NCBI GenBank assembly: GCA_003427395.1
Contig: BFEA01000227.1
Location: forward strand, 2,159,378-2,214,460
Direction of reading: 5' to 3'
Source: Chara braunii
Taxonomy: Eukaryota > Streptophyta > Charophyceae > Charales > Characeae
DNA: 55,083 nucleotides
In this document: piece after piece, positions 41,795 to 52,159 of the stretch
How the letters are laid out: each line of letters begins with the position of its first letter
Numbering within the stretch: the stretch's first letter is position 1
Made by a program: the position numbers and the translations under genes
Notes under the pieces: generated by a model
Seen by the model: the letters and a program-made list of their open reading frames with translations, nothing else
Databases searched by the model: none
What the model was told of the DNA's origin: nothing

Positions 41795-41852
41795 CAGATT
41801 GTTTCGTCGGACTTCCACCGACTCATCAGGAGGCTGAGCCTCGATAGTTGGG
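41795..41852 (-). ncRNA. Hammerhead ribozyme motif, type III layout (copy B)
   Basis: Minus strand: stem I GAGGC-UCA-GCCUC, core CUGAUGA, stem II GUCGG-UGGAAGU-CCGAC (as in copy C), core GAAA, then ACAAUCUGG. The catalytic core and stems I and II are intact. The upstream strand CCAACUAUC pairs poorly with helix III and gives AUC at the cut site, so activity is doubtful. The equivalent cut is at 41843/41842, exactly 135 nt from that of copy C. Flanks of B and C share short GC-rich hairpins (GCCGC...GCGGC). Confidence 0.7.
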
Positions 41853-41909
41853 CAGCCAACTGGATCAGCCGCTGGAAGCGGCTGTATGCGGGCGCCGATG
41901 GGGGTTCTG

Positions 41910-41944
<35 letters not shown>

Positions 41945-41946
<2 letters not shown>

Positions 41947-41982
41947 GTCTCTTATACACATCTAGATGTGTATAAGAGACAG
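41945..41982. other. Mate-pair junction adapter left in the assembly
   Basis: CTGTCTCTTATACACATCT followed directly by AGATGTGTATAAGAGACAG is the duplicated Tn5 mosaic end used as the Nextera mate-pair circularisation junction. It is not biological sequence here. The 33 bases after it (41983-42015) equal 35437-35469, showing a chimeric read. Confidence 0.97.
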
Positions 41983-42015
41983 GACTGGGACTGACTGGAC
42001 CTTACCGCTGACTGA

Positions 42016-42084
42016 NNNNNNNNNNNNNNNNNNNNNNNNNNNNNNNNNNNNNNNNNNNNNNNNNNNNNNNNNNNNNNNNNNNNN
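42016..42084. other. Assembly gap (69 N)
   Basis: Unresolved bases within the GA microsatellite. Confidence 1.
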
Positions 42085-42139
<55 letters not shown>

Positions 42140-42144
<5 letters not shown>

Positions 42145-42990
42145 GCGAGAGAGAGACCAGCTTACCGGCGCCCGTTGGATTTTGGAACGGGCTGCAGCAT
42201 TCGCCTGCGCGCCCGAACCTAGAGCTGAAAACGTCCGGGTACGGGCGCGGGGCAAAAGGGGGAAAGAAGGCCCTGTTGAGCTTGACTCTAGTTCCACTCT
42301 GCGAAATGACTTGGGGGAGGGACGTGCTCGCTCGTTCTCGAACGACGAGCTGCCCCTGCTTTAGGAAAAAAAAGAAAAAAAAAGCGAAAAAAAAAAAAGG
42401 GGAACGATCGCGGATCTAGCCGCGGCCTCGGTCCAGATGCAAGTTTAGAAGCATCTGGACTATGAGTAGGCAACAGACTGTTGTAACTGTCTGCTCAAAA
42501 ATGGCTGAGTACAGCCATTTCTGGGCTGCGCCTGGCCGTGGGCGAGGGTCAAATGCATCCCCAGGGGCCTGAACTGAGTTCCCCTAGGGAAACATCAGTA
42601 TTTCTGACCCTTGATCACGATTTAGATCAAGGGCCAAGCCCTATTTCGGGATTTGGCTAGGGGCAAAGCAGCTGCCCTCAGCCTTCAACCAACTATAAAA
42701 GCTAGCCTGCCACCCATCAGCCTCACACTTGTGGCAATGCTGCTGGGGCATTCTACTTGAGTAGATGCTGGCTGGCAGGCTGCTGATGTAATAAGGCAAA
42801 GTGTTGGAGGTCTGCAGGAGCACTTGGAGGAAGGAGGAGGCAGCCATAGCTAGAGGCTGGGAGCTTCTTGCCCCACCTCTTGTGCTGTGCTGCAGGCTGT
42901 GGGGGAACCATGGCCGCAAGGCCGCAGCTGGATTGGGCCGTGCGGCAAGGGACTTTCTTGGGTAGGAGGCCGCATCGCCGTGCCCTTGGG
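42140..42990. other. No gene recognised
   Basis: GC-rich spacer after the gap with A runs at about 42364-42400. Frames on both strands overlap and lack domains. Confidence 0.4.
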
Positions 42991-42995
42991 CGAAA

Positions 42996-43170
42996 GCGCT
43001 GCCGAATTTTTGCGGCGGCAGCGCTGGTTTTCTTGGCGGTACGGCGGAAGCGCTGCCAAACTCTTGCGGCGACAGCGCTGGTCTTCTTGGCGGTACAGTG
43101 GAAGCGCTACGGAATTCTTACGGCGGCAGCGCTGGTTTTCTTGGCAGTACGGCGAGGGCGCTGCCGAAGT
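42996..43170. repeat. 54-bp minisatellite with a palindrome in each unit
   Basis: Units start at 42996, 43050, 43104 and 43158 (GCGCTGCCG type), an exact 54-bp period. Each of the first three units holds GCGCTGCC...GGCAGCGC-type inverted repeats. As 54 is a multiple of three, a plus frame (ATG at 42910) reads 18-residue repeats such as RKRCRIFAAAALVFLAV, and a minus frame reads QENQRCRRKNSAALP. Whether either is translated is unknown. Confidence 0.85.
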
Positions 43171-43269
43171 TTGTGGAGACAGTATTTTGCACAGGACTAC
43201 GAGAAGGGGCATTGGACGTTGCCGCAGGGACGATACCGCCAAGGTGGAAGTGCATCTTGAAATAGTGTA

Positions 43270-44285
43270 GGCGTGATGTCGCTAGGACGTGGTGACGTTG
43301 GAAGGCGTGACGACGGGCATTGAAACGCTGTCAAATTGCAGGGAGTGAATGAGAATGATAAGACAAGTGGTCACCACAGGGAAGTGGTGTGGATCACCTT
43401 GTGGTTGACTTGGTGGGACGATCTCCTCGTTTGAGGACGTTGTGGCAAGCGACACCTGCAAGAATTGTCAAGGCCATTGTTATTTTTTTGCGGCACGTTG
43501 AACGTGCGGGGTCTGAGTCCGGGACCACCAAGTATTGCGGCAGGCAGGTGGTAACCTGACTTGGTATTTGGTGGGTTGAGTTGGCGCTGGTTTTGGTGGA
43601 AGGTGTGACGTTGAGGCTGTGGGATTTGAGAGTAAGACACTCTCCTCAAACGACGAGCTCGCTTCTGTGTTGGTGAGCGGCGCCTGAGTCAATGGTGGCG
43701 TTTGAAGGAGGGTGTGGCTCGTCCTTGGGAATGGCCACAACAAAAGTGGTGCGGCAGAACTTTTCTTGAGAGAATATTCGACTTTCTTGAGTGAGCCTTC
43801 ATAAAATCCACTCAAGGTCAATAGTGACTCAGTTCCCTTGCACACCCGCGTGAACCCACACCTTGCATGACCTTGCTTTGAATTGAGGGGAAAAGGTAGA
43901 GTAAGGGTGTGATGTCATGCGTGTGGAAATAGGGCTGACCTGTTTTGGGGATGGATGAATCTCTAGATTGTTTCTTTTCTTGATTGTGCAGGTAGGTTGG
44001 GAAATGCATGTGAGAAAGAATCAGCATTGTTTGCTCGAGATAATAATGGGGATGCTTACCTTTCTCCTACTCAACCTGAATGCATGTGAAATAAAGACGA
44101 GAAACAAAAATAATAATAATGAAAGTGTGAACAGGCGGGTGCCGAAAGAACGAAAATCGTGGAAAAATCAAAGGAAAAGAAGACGAGGGAACACCTTAGT
44201 ATCTTCCCAAGAAGAAAAGGAAGTAAGATACTTTGGACGGGCGTTTTTCAACCCTTAGCCTGGACGCATAGAGCAGTCGTTTGCA
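43270..44285. other. No gene assigned; one Pro/Ser/Thr-rich minus frame
   Basis: A 121-codon minus frame (43480-43845) is rich in Pro, Ser and Thr (TSHTLLQTPPLTQAPLTNTE) and has no recognisable domain. It could be a chance frame or part of a linker exon. Other frames here are weaker. Confidence 0.3.
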
Positions 44286-44290
44286 CCTAA

Positions 44291-44500
44291 GACTCGGGGC
44301 TTCTTCTCTCTAGGAGGTATCTGAGGCGGGGGTCCGTTGCCTTAGGGGTCGGCCCTGTTATCGACTCGGAGCGGATCGCTTACGAGGGGGGATACCATGC
44401 TGTTGTGGTGGAGCCAATCCAAATTCTGAGTCCTGAACAACGTGTTCGGGCAAGGAGGAGGGGTATTCCAGACCATTTCCTAGAGGGTAGGGCGTCTTGA
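44291..44500 (+). CDS. Unknown reading frame a (possible exon)
   Basis: An open frame follows a TTCTCTCTAG acceptor-like site at 44313 and reads GVGPVIDSERIAYEGGYHAV, then VVEPIQILSPEQRVRARRRG and IPDHFLEG to a TGA at 44498-44500. Amino-acid composition is protein-like and GC-rich, unlike nearby spacer. I do not recognise it. It precedes two further unknown frames on the same strand. Confidence 0.4.
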   Translation, partial: DSGLLLSRRYLRRGSVALGVGPVIDSERIAYEGGYHAVVVEPIQILSPEQRVRARRRGIPDHFLEGRAS

Positions 44501-44805
44501 AGCTAAGGGCAGTCGTCTCCTCGTGCTTTCAGGAAAAGGGGGAGTGAAATCTAGTCCCTGTTGGGTGACCGTTTTAGGAGTCACCAACGCGTAGGACGGC
44601 TGGCGCCACAAGAAGTCCAGCCCGTGCTTTGATTAGTGTTAAAGCAAGTGCAAATACGCACTACTTTCGCGGGCGGGCTGCGACACAAGAATCACGGCCC
44701 GAAAAGGGGAATGAAAATTGGATATGAAAATTTGTATATCTAAATTTATTTTGACAAAGTTACCGCGTCGTCGTTCAGATACCTGAGGGGGAGGTGATCC
44801 TCTGA

Positions 44806-45805
44806 TTGTTCAGCACACGCGAGGCGGCGGCCGATTGGTTAGCGGTACCAACACGATCCCGCTCCGGCATGATATGGAAAGGAAGACTGGTATACGACCC
44901 ACTGGAAGTTTTCTCGGAACAGGATGTGCCACAATTCTGGGACGGGAGCGTGAGGAAACCACCGCGGAGCTATATTTTCTTGATTGAACCAGATCAACAT
45001 ATAGTACGGTACAACAGAAAAATTCTCAAGAGAAATGGAAGTTGAAAAAAATTCTAAAAAAGAAAAATCCTTCATATTTATGAATTATCATTCCAATGTT
45101 CATCCAATTCTAAAATTTTCAGTTTTATTTAATAAGTTCTCATGTAAATATGAGTTTTCCCTTCCAACTACATCTATTTGTTCAAGATGGAATGGAAGTC
45201 TGGACGAGTTTATGAAATGTTTTAATTAAACTTTCATTCTACTACAACAAATCTTTTCTAATTTAAATTGAATTAACCTATTTATGACTGAAAATCTTTA
45301 CTTAGAATGACAATCCAATGAAAATATTTCATGAACTCGTCCAGACTTTCATTCCATCTCTAGCATGCAGTTCAAATAAGAAGGGATACCCCATTCTTGG
45401 AAGGAAAATTTCCAAGTAGGAAGGAAAATTTTAAAATTGGAATGACATTTTTTAAGATGGAATGAAAATTTGAAATTTAGAATGTAATTTTAATATAAAA
45501 TGATTATTTAATCCTGGGAAATTTTTCTGTTGTATGACTTTGCGTCTCCGAACCCACCTCGAGATTACGGAGACATGAACCTAGTTGTGGTTCACGAGGA
45601 CTGTCCAAGAGTAGAGGACATTCATGAGATTAGAGGAATGTTCCTCTATATTGTACTCCATTTGAATGATCAACAAGGTCCGTTCAGCCTCCTTCATCAT
45701 GTGAGACGGGTCCCAGTGAATAGATTTAATATCGTTCGCTCGGAACGTTTTGACGTCACCGCATTTTATGACGAGGCTTGTGAAATTTACGAGTGCCTCT
45801 TCTAA
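44806..45805 (+). pseudogene. Unknown reading frame b, interrupted by a 521-bp element
   Basis: The frame starts after an acceptor-like GATTGTTCAG, reads ADWLAVPTRSRSGMIWKGRL, VYDPLEVFSEQDVPQFWDGS and FLIEPDQHIVRY, and is cut at 45011. It resumes at 45533 with DFASPNPPRDYGDMNLVVVH and ends LLHHVRRVPVNRFNIV...YECLF-stop at 45803-45805. Removing the insert and one TA restores one frame exactly. No family recognised. The gene was probably intact when the element inserted. Confidence 0.55.
45012..45532. mobile_element. 521-bp MITE with TA target duplication and nested foldback
   Basis: The left end CAACAGAAAAATT and right end AATTTTTCTGTTG are perfect inverted repeats, flanked by TA on both sides (45010-45011, 45533-45534), the target rule of Tc1/mariner-type elements. 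A second inverted pair inside (GATGGAATGGAAGTCTGGAC at about 45187 and GTCCAGACTTTCATTCCATC at about 45340) makes a nested hairpin. AT-rich, no coding capacity. Confidence 0.85.
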
Positions 45806-45828
45806 CAGGCGGCTCCTTCGGTGTGCAG

Positions 45829-46380
45829 ATGTCTAGCGGACGGCGGGACTTAACTCAGGCCAGATATCTACTGATTCGCGACACTGCTGACGAGGAGCTG
45901 ATCCGGCGAGCGGAGCGATTATTACTGGTTCGAGATGGAGCGCCCACACGTTGGATTGGTTTTATTGGCCTGCTCAGTGATGGGCAGGGATTTTTTCCTA
46001 ACTCGCGTGCGGATGTTCGTGCCAACATGACCCGACTTCCGGAAGAAGTTCATGGATAAACTTTGTACTTCCATCGCGCGAGCAACCTCCAATGCCTCTC
46101 TCGGGTCATTGTGAGCGTCAAAATTACCCTATCCAGGAAGCGCTACGGCGTCATCCGGATTAAGGACACCACGACCACGCACCTGTTTTGGATGCGTCAG
46201 CCGTTCTGGGCCATAGTCTGGAAGCTCGCCTCACGGGTGACTTCTCTCTATGATACGTGGAAGGTTCGAGTCTTGCGAGGTGGACGCGTCTCCACCTTGA
46301 CTTTTAACGACGAGGAGCTTACACGACTCGACCAGATAGAGGCTGAGGCCCGTGAGGGCCGACAGGTTTACCCCGGCTAA
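45829..46380 (+). pseudogene. Unknown reading frame c/d with one in-frame stop
   Basis: From ATG at 45829 (just after a GTGTGCAG acceptor-like site; the frame is also open upstream to 45793) it reads MSSGRRDLTQARYLLIRDTA and DEELIRRAERLLLVRDG to TAA at 46057-46059. The same frame then continues VIVSVKITLSRKRYGVIRIK and FNDEELTRLDQIEAEARE to TAA at 46378-46380. One base change would make a product of about 183 residues. It overlaps the end of frame b in another frame. No family recognised. Confidence 0.45.
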
Positions 46381-46399
46381 GCGCGCCCCTCGAGTCAGG

Positions 46400-47039
46400 T
46401 GCATGGTGAGTTGTCCTTATTGTAGGGTCACATTTATGTGACTCTACAAGGGTAATAATAACAAAAAAACAACAATCTTGCGTAGGTAGGCCAACGAGAT
46501 GGATAGTATCTGGATCACCCCGATGATAGCACTATCATGCTTATGCATTGAGGGGTAATCGATCGCGTAAAAATAAGCTGAACGAAGTGAAAATCGAATG
46601 TCTGAAGAGGCGTTGAGCAGAGCAACGAGGGCGAATTATCAGAAAACGGAACATTTCCATACCGAGTAGCCGGGTGTTGGAGATGGATACTTCATCATTC
46701 GTGGAACAGAGAGAGTAATTATCACCTAGGAGGACAAAACGACCATCAAAATTACAGTCGCTCCTCCAAGTAAATGCTCATGGTACGAAAAAGTGATCGA
46801 ACCGAGAGTTCAAACATCGACCAGGAACCAGATCACTTGTTGATCTTCATCGTACCAGTGGTATTTATTTGTAGAAGCTGTTCGTAACGGATTCCCGTCT
46901 TTGAAAGGCGACGTAACTGTCTTTTCGGTCATGTAAGCAGGGAAGAATAACCTTGGCGGGACATCTCATCAAGTCAAAATGTTGTCTATGTATTAATCTT
47001 ACTCATTTCTAGGGGATTAAAAAATAGACTATGATTGTA
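46400..47039. other. Gene-free stretch with inverted repeats
   Basis: TGGTACGAAAAAGTGATC at about 46780 is mirrored by GATCACTTG...CATCGTACCA at about 46833-46859. No coding frame is supported. Confidence 0.5.
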
Positions 47040-47514
47040 TAATGGGTTTCACGTTTGGCCGAGCCTGTCCTAGTCGACCGAAGTTCGTTCGTACCTAGGA
47101 GATCAGCGCCCTAGGGAACGGACAACGTTCGGGTCTACTTGGCGTTAACCAAGCGTACTTATACTCCAGCGTACGAGCAAACGCCCTCGGCTGACCTACC
47201 TCTGCAATTGCATGTAAAAGCTTTCGCATGAGGGTCAGTAGCTCGGTAGGGATACGCCCCTGAGGGTGGTGACAGCCCCTTAGGGAAGGTAAGATGTGCC
47301 CCGCGAAAACCTATCCTGTCGTAGGGGACCGTGGGAAGTACAGTTGGCGCACCCGGCTAGAGCGGCGAAGGGACAATGCAACCGCGTCCGTCTTGGCGGT
47401 TCGCGGGATTAATTATGCGTCGTCCTAAGTTGTCTCATGATTTTGTTTTATTTTAACTCCTGCGTGACATAGCCGGGAGGGCCCTCGCTCACGCGGGGGC
47501 CGATGCACTCGACA
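47040..47514 (+). repeat. Third copy of the inverted-arm repeat
   Basis: Same block order as 16380-16779: CTGTCCTAGTCGA, AACGCCCTCGGCTG, GTAGCTCGGTAGGGATAC, CCTATCCTGTCGTAGGGG, GTTGGCGCACCCGG, ending GATGCACTCGACA at 47514. It carries an extra AT-rich insertion of about 70 bases (about 47390-47460). Its end abuts the hAT transposase relic. Confidence 0.75.
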
Positions 47515-48450
47515 ACGCCATTGAAATACCTCATCGAGGGACAACTGGGGCACAAAAGATAAAAGGCGACGTGCGCTGACTGCAGCATCATTTGACACCG
47601 CTTCTGCACCTTTTGGAAGGTAACCTGAGTTGTGGCGGTTAGCAGGACGTGGAGCTTTCTCGCCATATCAATCTGCAACTCCTGCGTCCACTATACAACG
47701 CGCGACAGTTGCATACCACCGTTATCCAACCTGTGCAGTAAATCATAAATCCGTGGTGCAAAACAACGTGGTGATCGAGTCCCACAACCTGTCATGTCTC
47801 CCCTTCCACCTCACCCATCGAGCAAGTTGGTGAATGCGTGTGTCCCAAGGGACAAGACTCCACCTTGCGTTGTCAACTACCCTCTCCATAAACTGTCTGA
47901 CGCCAAGAAAACGCTCCATCATGGCGAAGACCAACGTGAAACGTGTCTCACACGGTTAAATCAGTCTCACGTATCTGCTCTCCAGCCTAAAAAGATGGAG
48001 AGAGACATTGCACACTTTGATGAGGCACATAACCGCTCTCGCCTACATTATAATATCGTTGATCCACATACTTGTTGTACCTATATCTGACAAGAACTTG
48101 TTGCAAACATGCACTGCGCACAGGATCCACGTGATGCGTCCGTAATGCGGCCTCATCTTAGGATGAGCCAACACGTTGAAAGCAGTGGTATACGATGTTG
48201 TTCAGTCTTTGCAGATAGCATTGACCCATTTCGGGTCAAAGCGGTGGAAAATGTCCACCTAGTGCTTGAGAACACTCAGCCCGTCATCACGAGAACCATT
48301 CTTGTTCATTGTCCATACCATCAACGCGCCTCGTGATACTGCGACAAGGAAGTTGACAATAGGTCAGTGATCGCAAGACTTCCTGCCGTCCGACAGGATC
48401 CAGCTCCCAAACGTTCAGATCCGCAACAACATCATTTGCAGTCTGATGTA
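47515..48450 (-). pseudogene. hAT-family transposase (DUF659-type) relic
   Basis: Read on the minus strand across three frames: ILSDGRKS, then VNFLVAVSRGALMVWTMNKN, VDIFHRFDPKWVNAIC, FNVLAHPKMRPHYGR, WILCAVHVCNKFLSDIG (the conserved C.H..N..L.DIG of DUF659), a helix ending ARAVMCLIKVC, then CETRFTLVFAMMERFLGVRQ (matching TRF..F..L.RL), ARKLHVLLTATTQVTFQKVQ and MLQSAHVAFYLLCPSCPS. hAT transposases cut and paste DNA with 8-bp target duplications. Several stops and frameshifts make it dead. The dimerisation end (hATC) is missing, replaced at 47514 by another repeat. Confidence 0.8.
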
Positions 48451-48653
48451 CGGACTCCGAGCCTGAGTCCATCGCTGCGATCTATGTGTGAGAAGGTTAA
48501 ATGACCTAAATAGTTCCGGGCAAGTCTACGAAGTGTTTCGTGTACTCCTTCTAGACATCGTTGCGAAGACCTTGAAGGACAACTGTTGGTTGTACACAAA
48601 TCGCAAGAAATTTTTCTTATGATCCACGAGCCATTGCGAGGCGAACACGTCAT

Positions 48654-49589
48654 AATTAACATAGGATTCGTAAAAACCTACAAACAAAAATGTTAGGCTT
48701 GCATTATTGAAGATTATGATAGTACGTTTTTCAGACCTTCTGCGAGAGTAAAATTCTAAGTGAAGTAACACAACCGCAAAAAATGAATAGAAAAGTATTT
48801 TTTCATTACCACTGGAATTGGCGAGGAGAAAATAAGGTTTTCCCACATAAAATCGCCACCAGACGAACACCGTATGTTTAGGAACTGAAATATCCAGGTT
48901 TTTTGTTATCTAAAAAATCATGTTTATAGTTCTATAGGATGTGCAGTATGACGAACGTATTTCAGGGTTTCACGAACATGCAAACATGTTCTCATGTTCA
49001 TGAATACGTTCGCATGAACAATGTTCTCTCATATATTGGCGAATACATTATTTATTTATTTTTTTTCACTTCTTTTATCTTAAACGTACGTTTGATTAAG
49101 AATTTGGAGGTGTATCCCAAACAAAAATTGCTTGCATTATTATTTACATAACATATATTTTTTGACAAGAGTTTTACTGTTAACTCTAAAATTGATTTAT
49201 AGTTCTATAAACTAGTTTTTGCAGAGTTTGGTTTTTACTGAACAACAGAAAAATGATTTATAGTCCTAGAAATGAGTATTCAAAAAAATATTTTATTTTT
49301 TTACATCTTTCGAGTTGGTCTTGTAGTCCTTAAAGATTGCCTTGTTTGAGCTCTACTTTTTGCCAATCTGTTGATAATGACTTATAGTTAAAAGGATCTT
49401 TGCAAGAAATATTTTTTTTGTACATTTTGAGGATCACTTGACTTTTTGCCATTTTTTTGCCCCCTCCGTCGATAGAAGGTTAAAAACGTTTTTTGTGTCA
49501 AAAATAGCAGTTTGACTTTTACTTTTTCAATCGATAAAAAATATGAGGTTTTGTGATTTTATTAGGTTTTCATGAATCAAGTGTTAATT
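48654..49589 (-). mobile_element. 0.9-kb non-autonomous TIR element, copy B
   Basis: The ends AATTAACATAGGATTCGTAA and TTCATGAATCAAGTGTTAATT (plus strand) are imperfect inverted repeats of about 30 bases. The interior aligns throughout with 39861-40754. Somewhat longer (936 bp) and more diverged than copy A at its ends. Confidence 0.7.
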
Positions 49590-49599
49590 CTGCAAGCTT

Positions 49600-51600
49600 C
49601 GTCTTTGGAGGAATGTTCATGGACGACTTACCTCTGTAAATCATGTGTGAATTTTCATTTTGAGTAGAAAAGGATAAAAGTTGACGTAGGCGAATGCACT
49701 CAAAATTCCTTTTCGAACAACTCGCTTAGAGTAGTAATGGCTAAGCTTGGGTGGTGATTAGCGAGTCAAACAATCATGACGAGTTTGTTGTGGCTTTGTG
49801 AAATTGCACTCAGGATCGCTGCGGTGGAATACAAGTTTCAAGCGGATCCGTGCAGAAGCGGAGTTGACAGGGTGATGATTGCCCATTGGAATGCCGTGTG
49901 CATGACTACTGGGATCGTTGGTACTTAGGCAGGATTACAGATGTTTGGGGGTTGGCTGGCCTGGGTTCCACGTCTAAGAGAGCGGATGAATCTGCATCTT
50001 ACTCTTTCTTTTTCTCTCTTCAAATTTGTTGATATATGATGAATAAGTGGTTGCATCATGTTGTCGAAGTTCCAGTTTCTTCTATATCTGATTCACTTGT
50101 GAATGCTTTGTCTTCGAGTCCCCTGATCTTGCCTATGTGAATGGATGCCTGAGTCACTTGTTCTATGGATACCTTCTCTCCTTTTGTTGTCCTTGAGTGT
50201 TTCTTGTTACACTCTTCCGCTTGCAAGACGAACGCGCAGGGCGCTGATCTCTTGAAAGCGCAAGAGCCTTTCAACTACACTCAATGCACGATTGGAATGA
50301 ATGCTAACCTCCATTGAGATATTTTCTCTGCTTGTTTACGGTTGCATGAAATTGAATGAATCTTCTTTGAATCTGTTTGGATGTGCGCTCTCACATTTTG
50401 GATCTATGGACTGTTTGTGGATGAGAAGTAGCGAAGTTGTGTTAATGATTAGTAGTATGGGTTCGATGCATTCATAGACAAGAGTTAGTGGAATTTTCCT
50501 TATGGATCATCTCTCATTTTGCATGTTTGTGCAAGTTTGTCGCAGGTGGAACACTCATTACACTCTTCCGCTTGGATGACGTGCGTGTGATTGTCGATTC
50601 ATTTTTGAAGTCCATGGAACGCAGAAGACGAATGCGTGTGGCACTCCCGTTACACTTTTCCGCTTGCACGAAAGAGTAATGGGGACAAGATGACACCCAC
50701 TTCTGATTTGGTTGTGTAAGATTGAAGTGTTTTGTAAGCATTGGATGTGGGTAATGGAGGTTTACTTTGCCTTTGGCTGAGCTTCTTTCCTACGACGTTT
50801 GTCCGGGCATCCGTAACTTCTGCTTCAGCATCACGTAAAGGTCCTAACTCGTGTCCGCAGTTCCCTTATAACGAGGAATGGGCACTTGTATGCGAGTGAG
50901 ACGTGCGCGACTCTGTAGCACAGATTGGGGGACCACATCAGTTCCCACTGACACACAGAGTTCGGCTTTCATCAACTCCGGGTTTATGATTGTCGATACC
51001 GTCTTTCCCCCTTACTCAGTCCTCTTACTGTTTAACGAGTTAATTGTTGTCGCCTGGCTGACGGTTGTTCCTCGTTGGCCCCGCACTCTGTGTTCTGATT
51101 GTTGCCGCGCAAAAGAACTGAGGCGAGAGGGTTCAAGACGTGCCACATGGAGACTCAAAAGTCACGGAAAGGGCTGCGTGACTGCGCCCCTCTGATTCTG
51201 ATGTTGAGCTCTGCGAGGCCCATCGCTGAATGCCTATCCATAGTCGGGATCCCTCATACATCCCTGCACCATTCCCACCGGGAAAGAAACGCTGTAGAGC
51301 TCGGGATGAGGTTCAACAGTACTTTTTGAATTAGATAGACGCTGTTTGCCCGCAATCTCGTCCCTCCCCATCGTTTTCAACCATAACCAGAACCGCATGG
51401 GAGACCAACCTGGGACTCCACACTCACTTTTTCCTAAAATCCGTGGCACACCCCCGTTGCATGCTTTCCGGCTCTTTCCGCATTTAGTCCACTCCGTGAA
51501 GGAAAGCAGTGTCGGGCGTGAGGTTCCAAGCGTCACAGGACTGTGGCAGTGGGGATGCACCACGGCATTGAAGAGAGGAGGGTGAGTGGGGTCTCATAAC
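49600..51600. other. No gene recognised; three copies of a short motif
   Basis: TTACAC(T/T)(C/T)TTCCGCTTG-type motifs occur at about 50206, 50557 and 50650, each followed by AYGA-type sequence. Frames of 70-110 codons lack recognisable domains. Nothing else can be supported. Confidence 0.4.
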
Positions 51601-51749
51601 TGGTGAGACCCAAACAAAAAAAAAAAAAAAAAAAAAAAGACTTCGTTCAGTTTTTCCTTTGGTGTAGGTTAGTGATTTTCTTGGTGGATAGATACTAAAC
51701 TGAGTAGTTATTGATTTTCTTGGTGGATGTGTTCGGGTTCAGGCCTGTC

Positions 51750-51938
51750 AGCCCCTGCTATTTGGTACAAATTTGCGACTTGATTGATGGATACCCTTGG
51801 GCACTGGCCCCTTTTGTAAGTGAAATCCTGAGGGTTATGGTTGAGACCTTTTGGCCCCTGCTATCTGGTCTGAATTCGCTACTTGATTGATGTATAGCCT
51901 TGCGCGCTCGACCCGTTTGTAATTGAGCTTCCGAGAAT
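51750..51938. repeat. Diverged tandem duplication, period about 102 bp
   Basis: GCCCCTGCTAT(T/C)TGGT at 51751 and 51853 each lead into GCGACTTGATTGATG / GCTACTTGATTGATG and CCGTTTGTAA-like blocks. Flanked by A and T runs (51617-51638; 51991-52010). Confidence 0.65.
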
Positions 51939-52159
51939 AAAAAAGGAGAAAAAGAAGGTAATGCAGGGAGTTAGTTCAGGGTTATTTTACTCTTTTTTTT
52001 TTTTTTTTTCCCACCTTTTATTACTCCGGGCCCAATGCCCAAGGCAAAATACACAGTTCATGAAATGAGGGGTCGCAAGGCCTCCAACCTTCCACCTCAG
52101 GCGGAGCCGCATCCCAATGGAAGAGACTACAGAAAAAGAGACTACAGAAAAAGAGACTA

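Larger units (their letters stand above)
41911..42131. repeat. (GA)n tract interrupted by adapter, LTR scrap and N gap
   Basis: (GA)n at 41911-41944 and again at 42085-42131. Between them lie a 38-bp adapter, 33 bp identical to the Gypsy-2 5' LTR and 69 Ns. The natural locus is probably one long GA microsatellite. Confidence 0.85.

Noticed and set aside
41983-42015. A third copy of the Gypsy-2 LTR
   Set aside because: Only 33 bp, fused to a sequencing adapter and bordering Ns, so it is a chimeric read fragment and not an insertion.
51234-51585. 5S rRNA-like or small-gene candidate around 51.3-51.6 kb
   Set aside because: No match to 5S internal control regions, and the frames lack domains.
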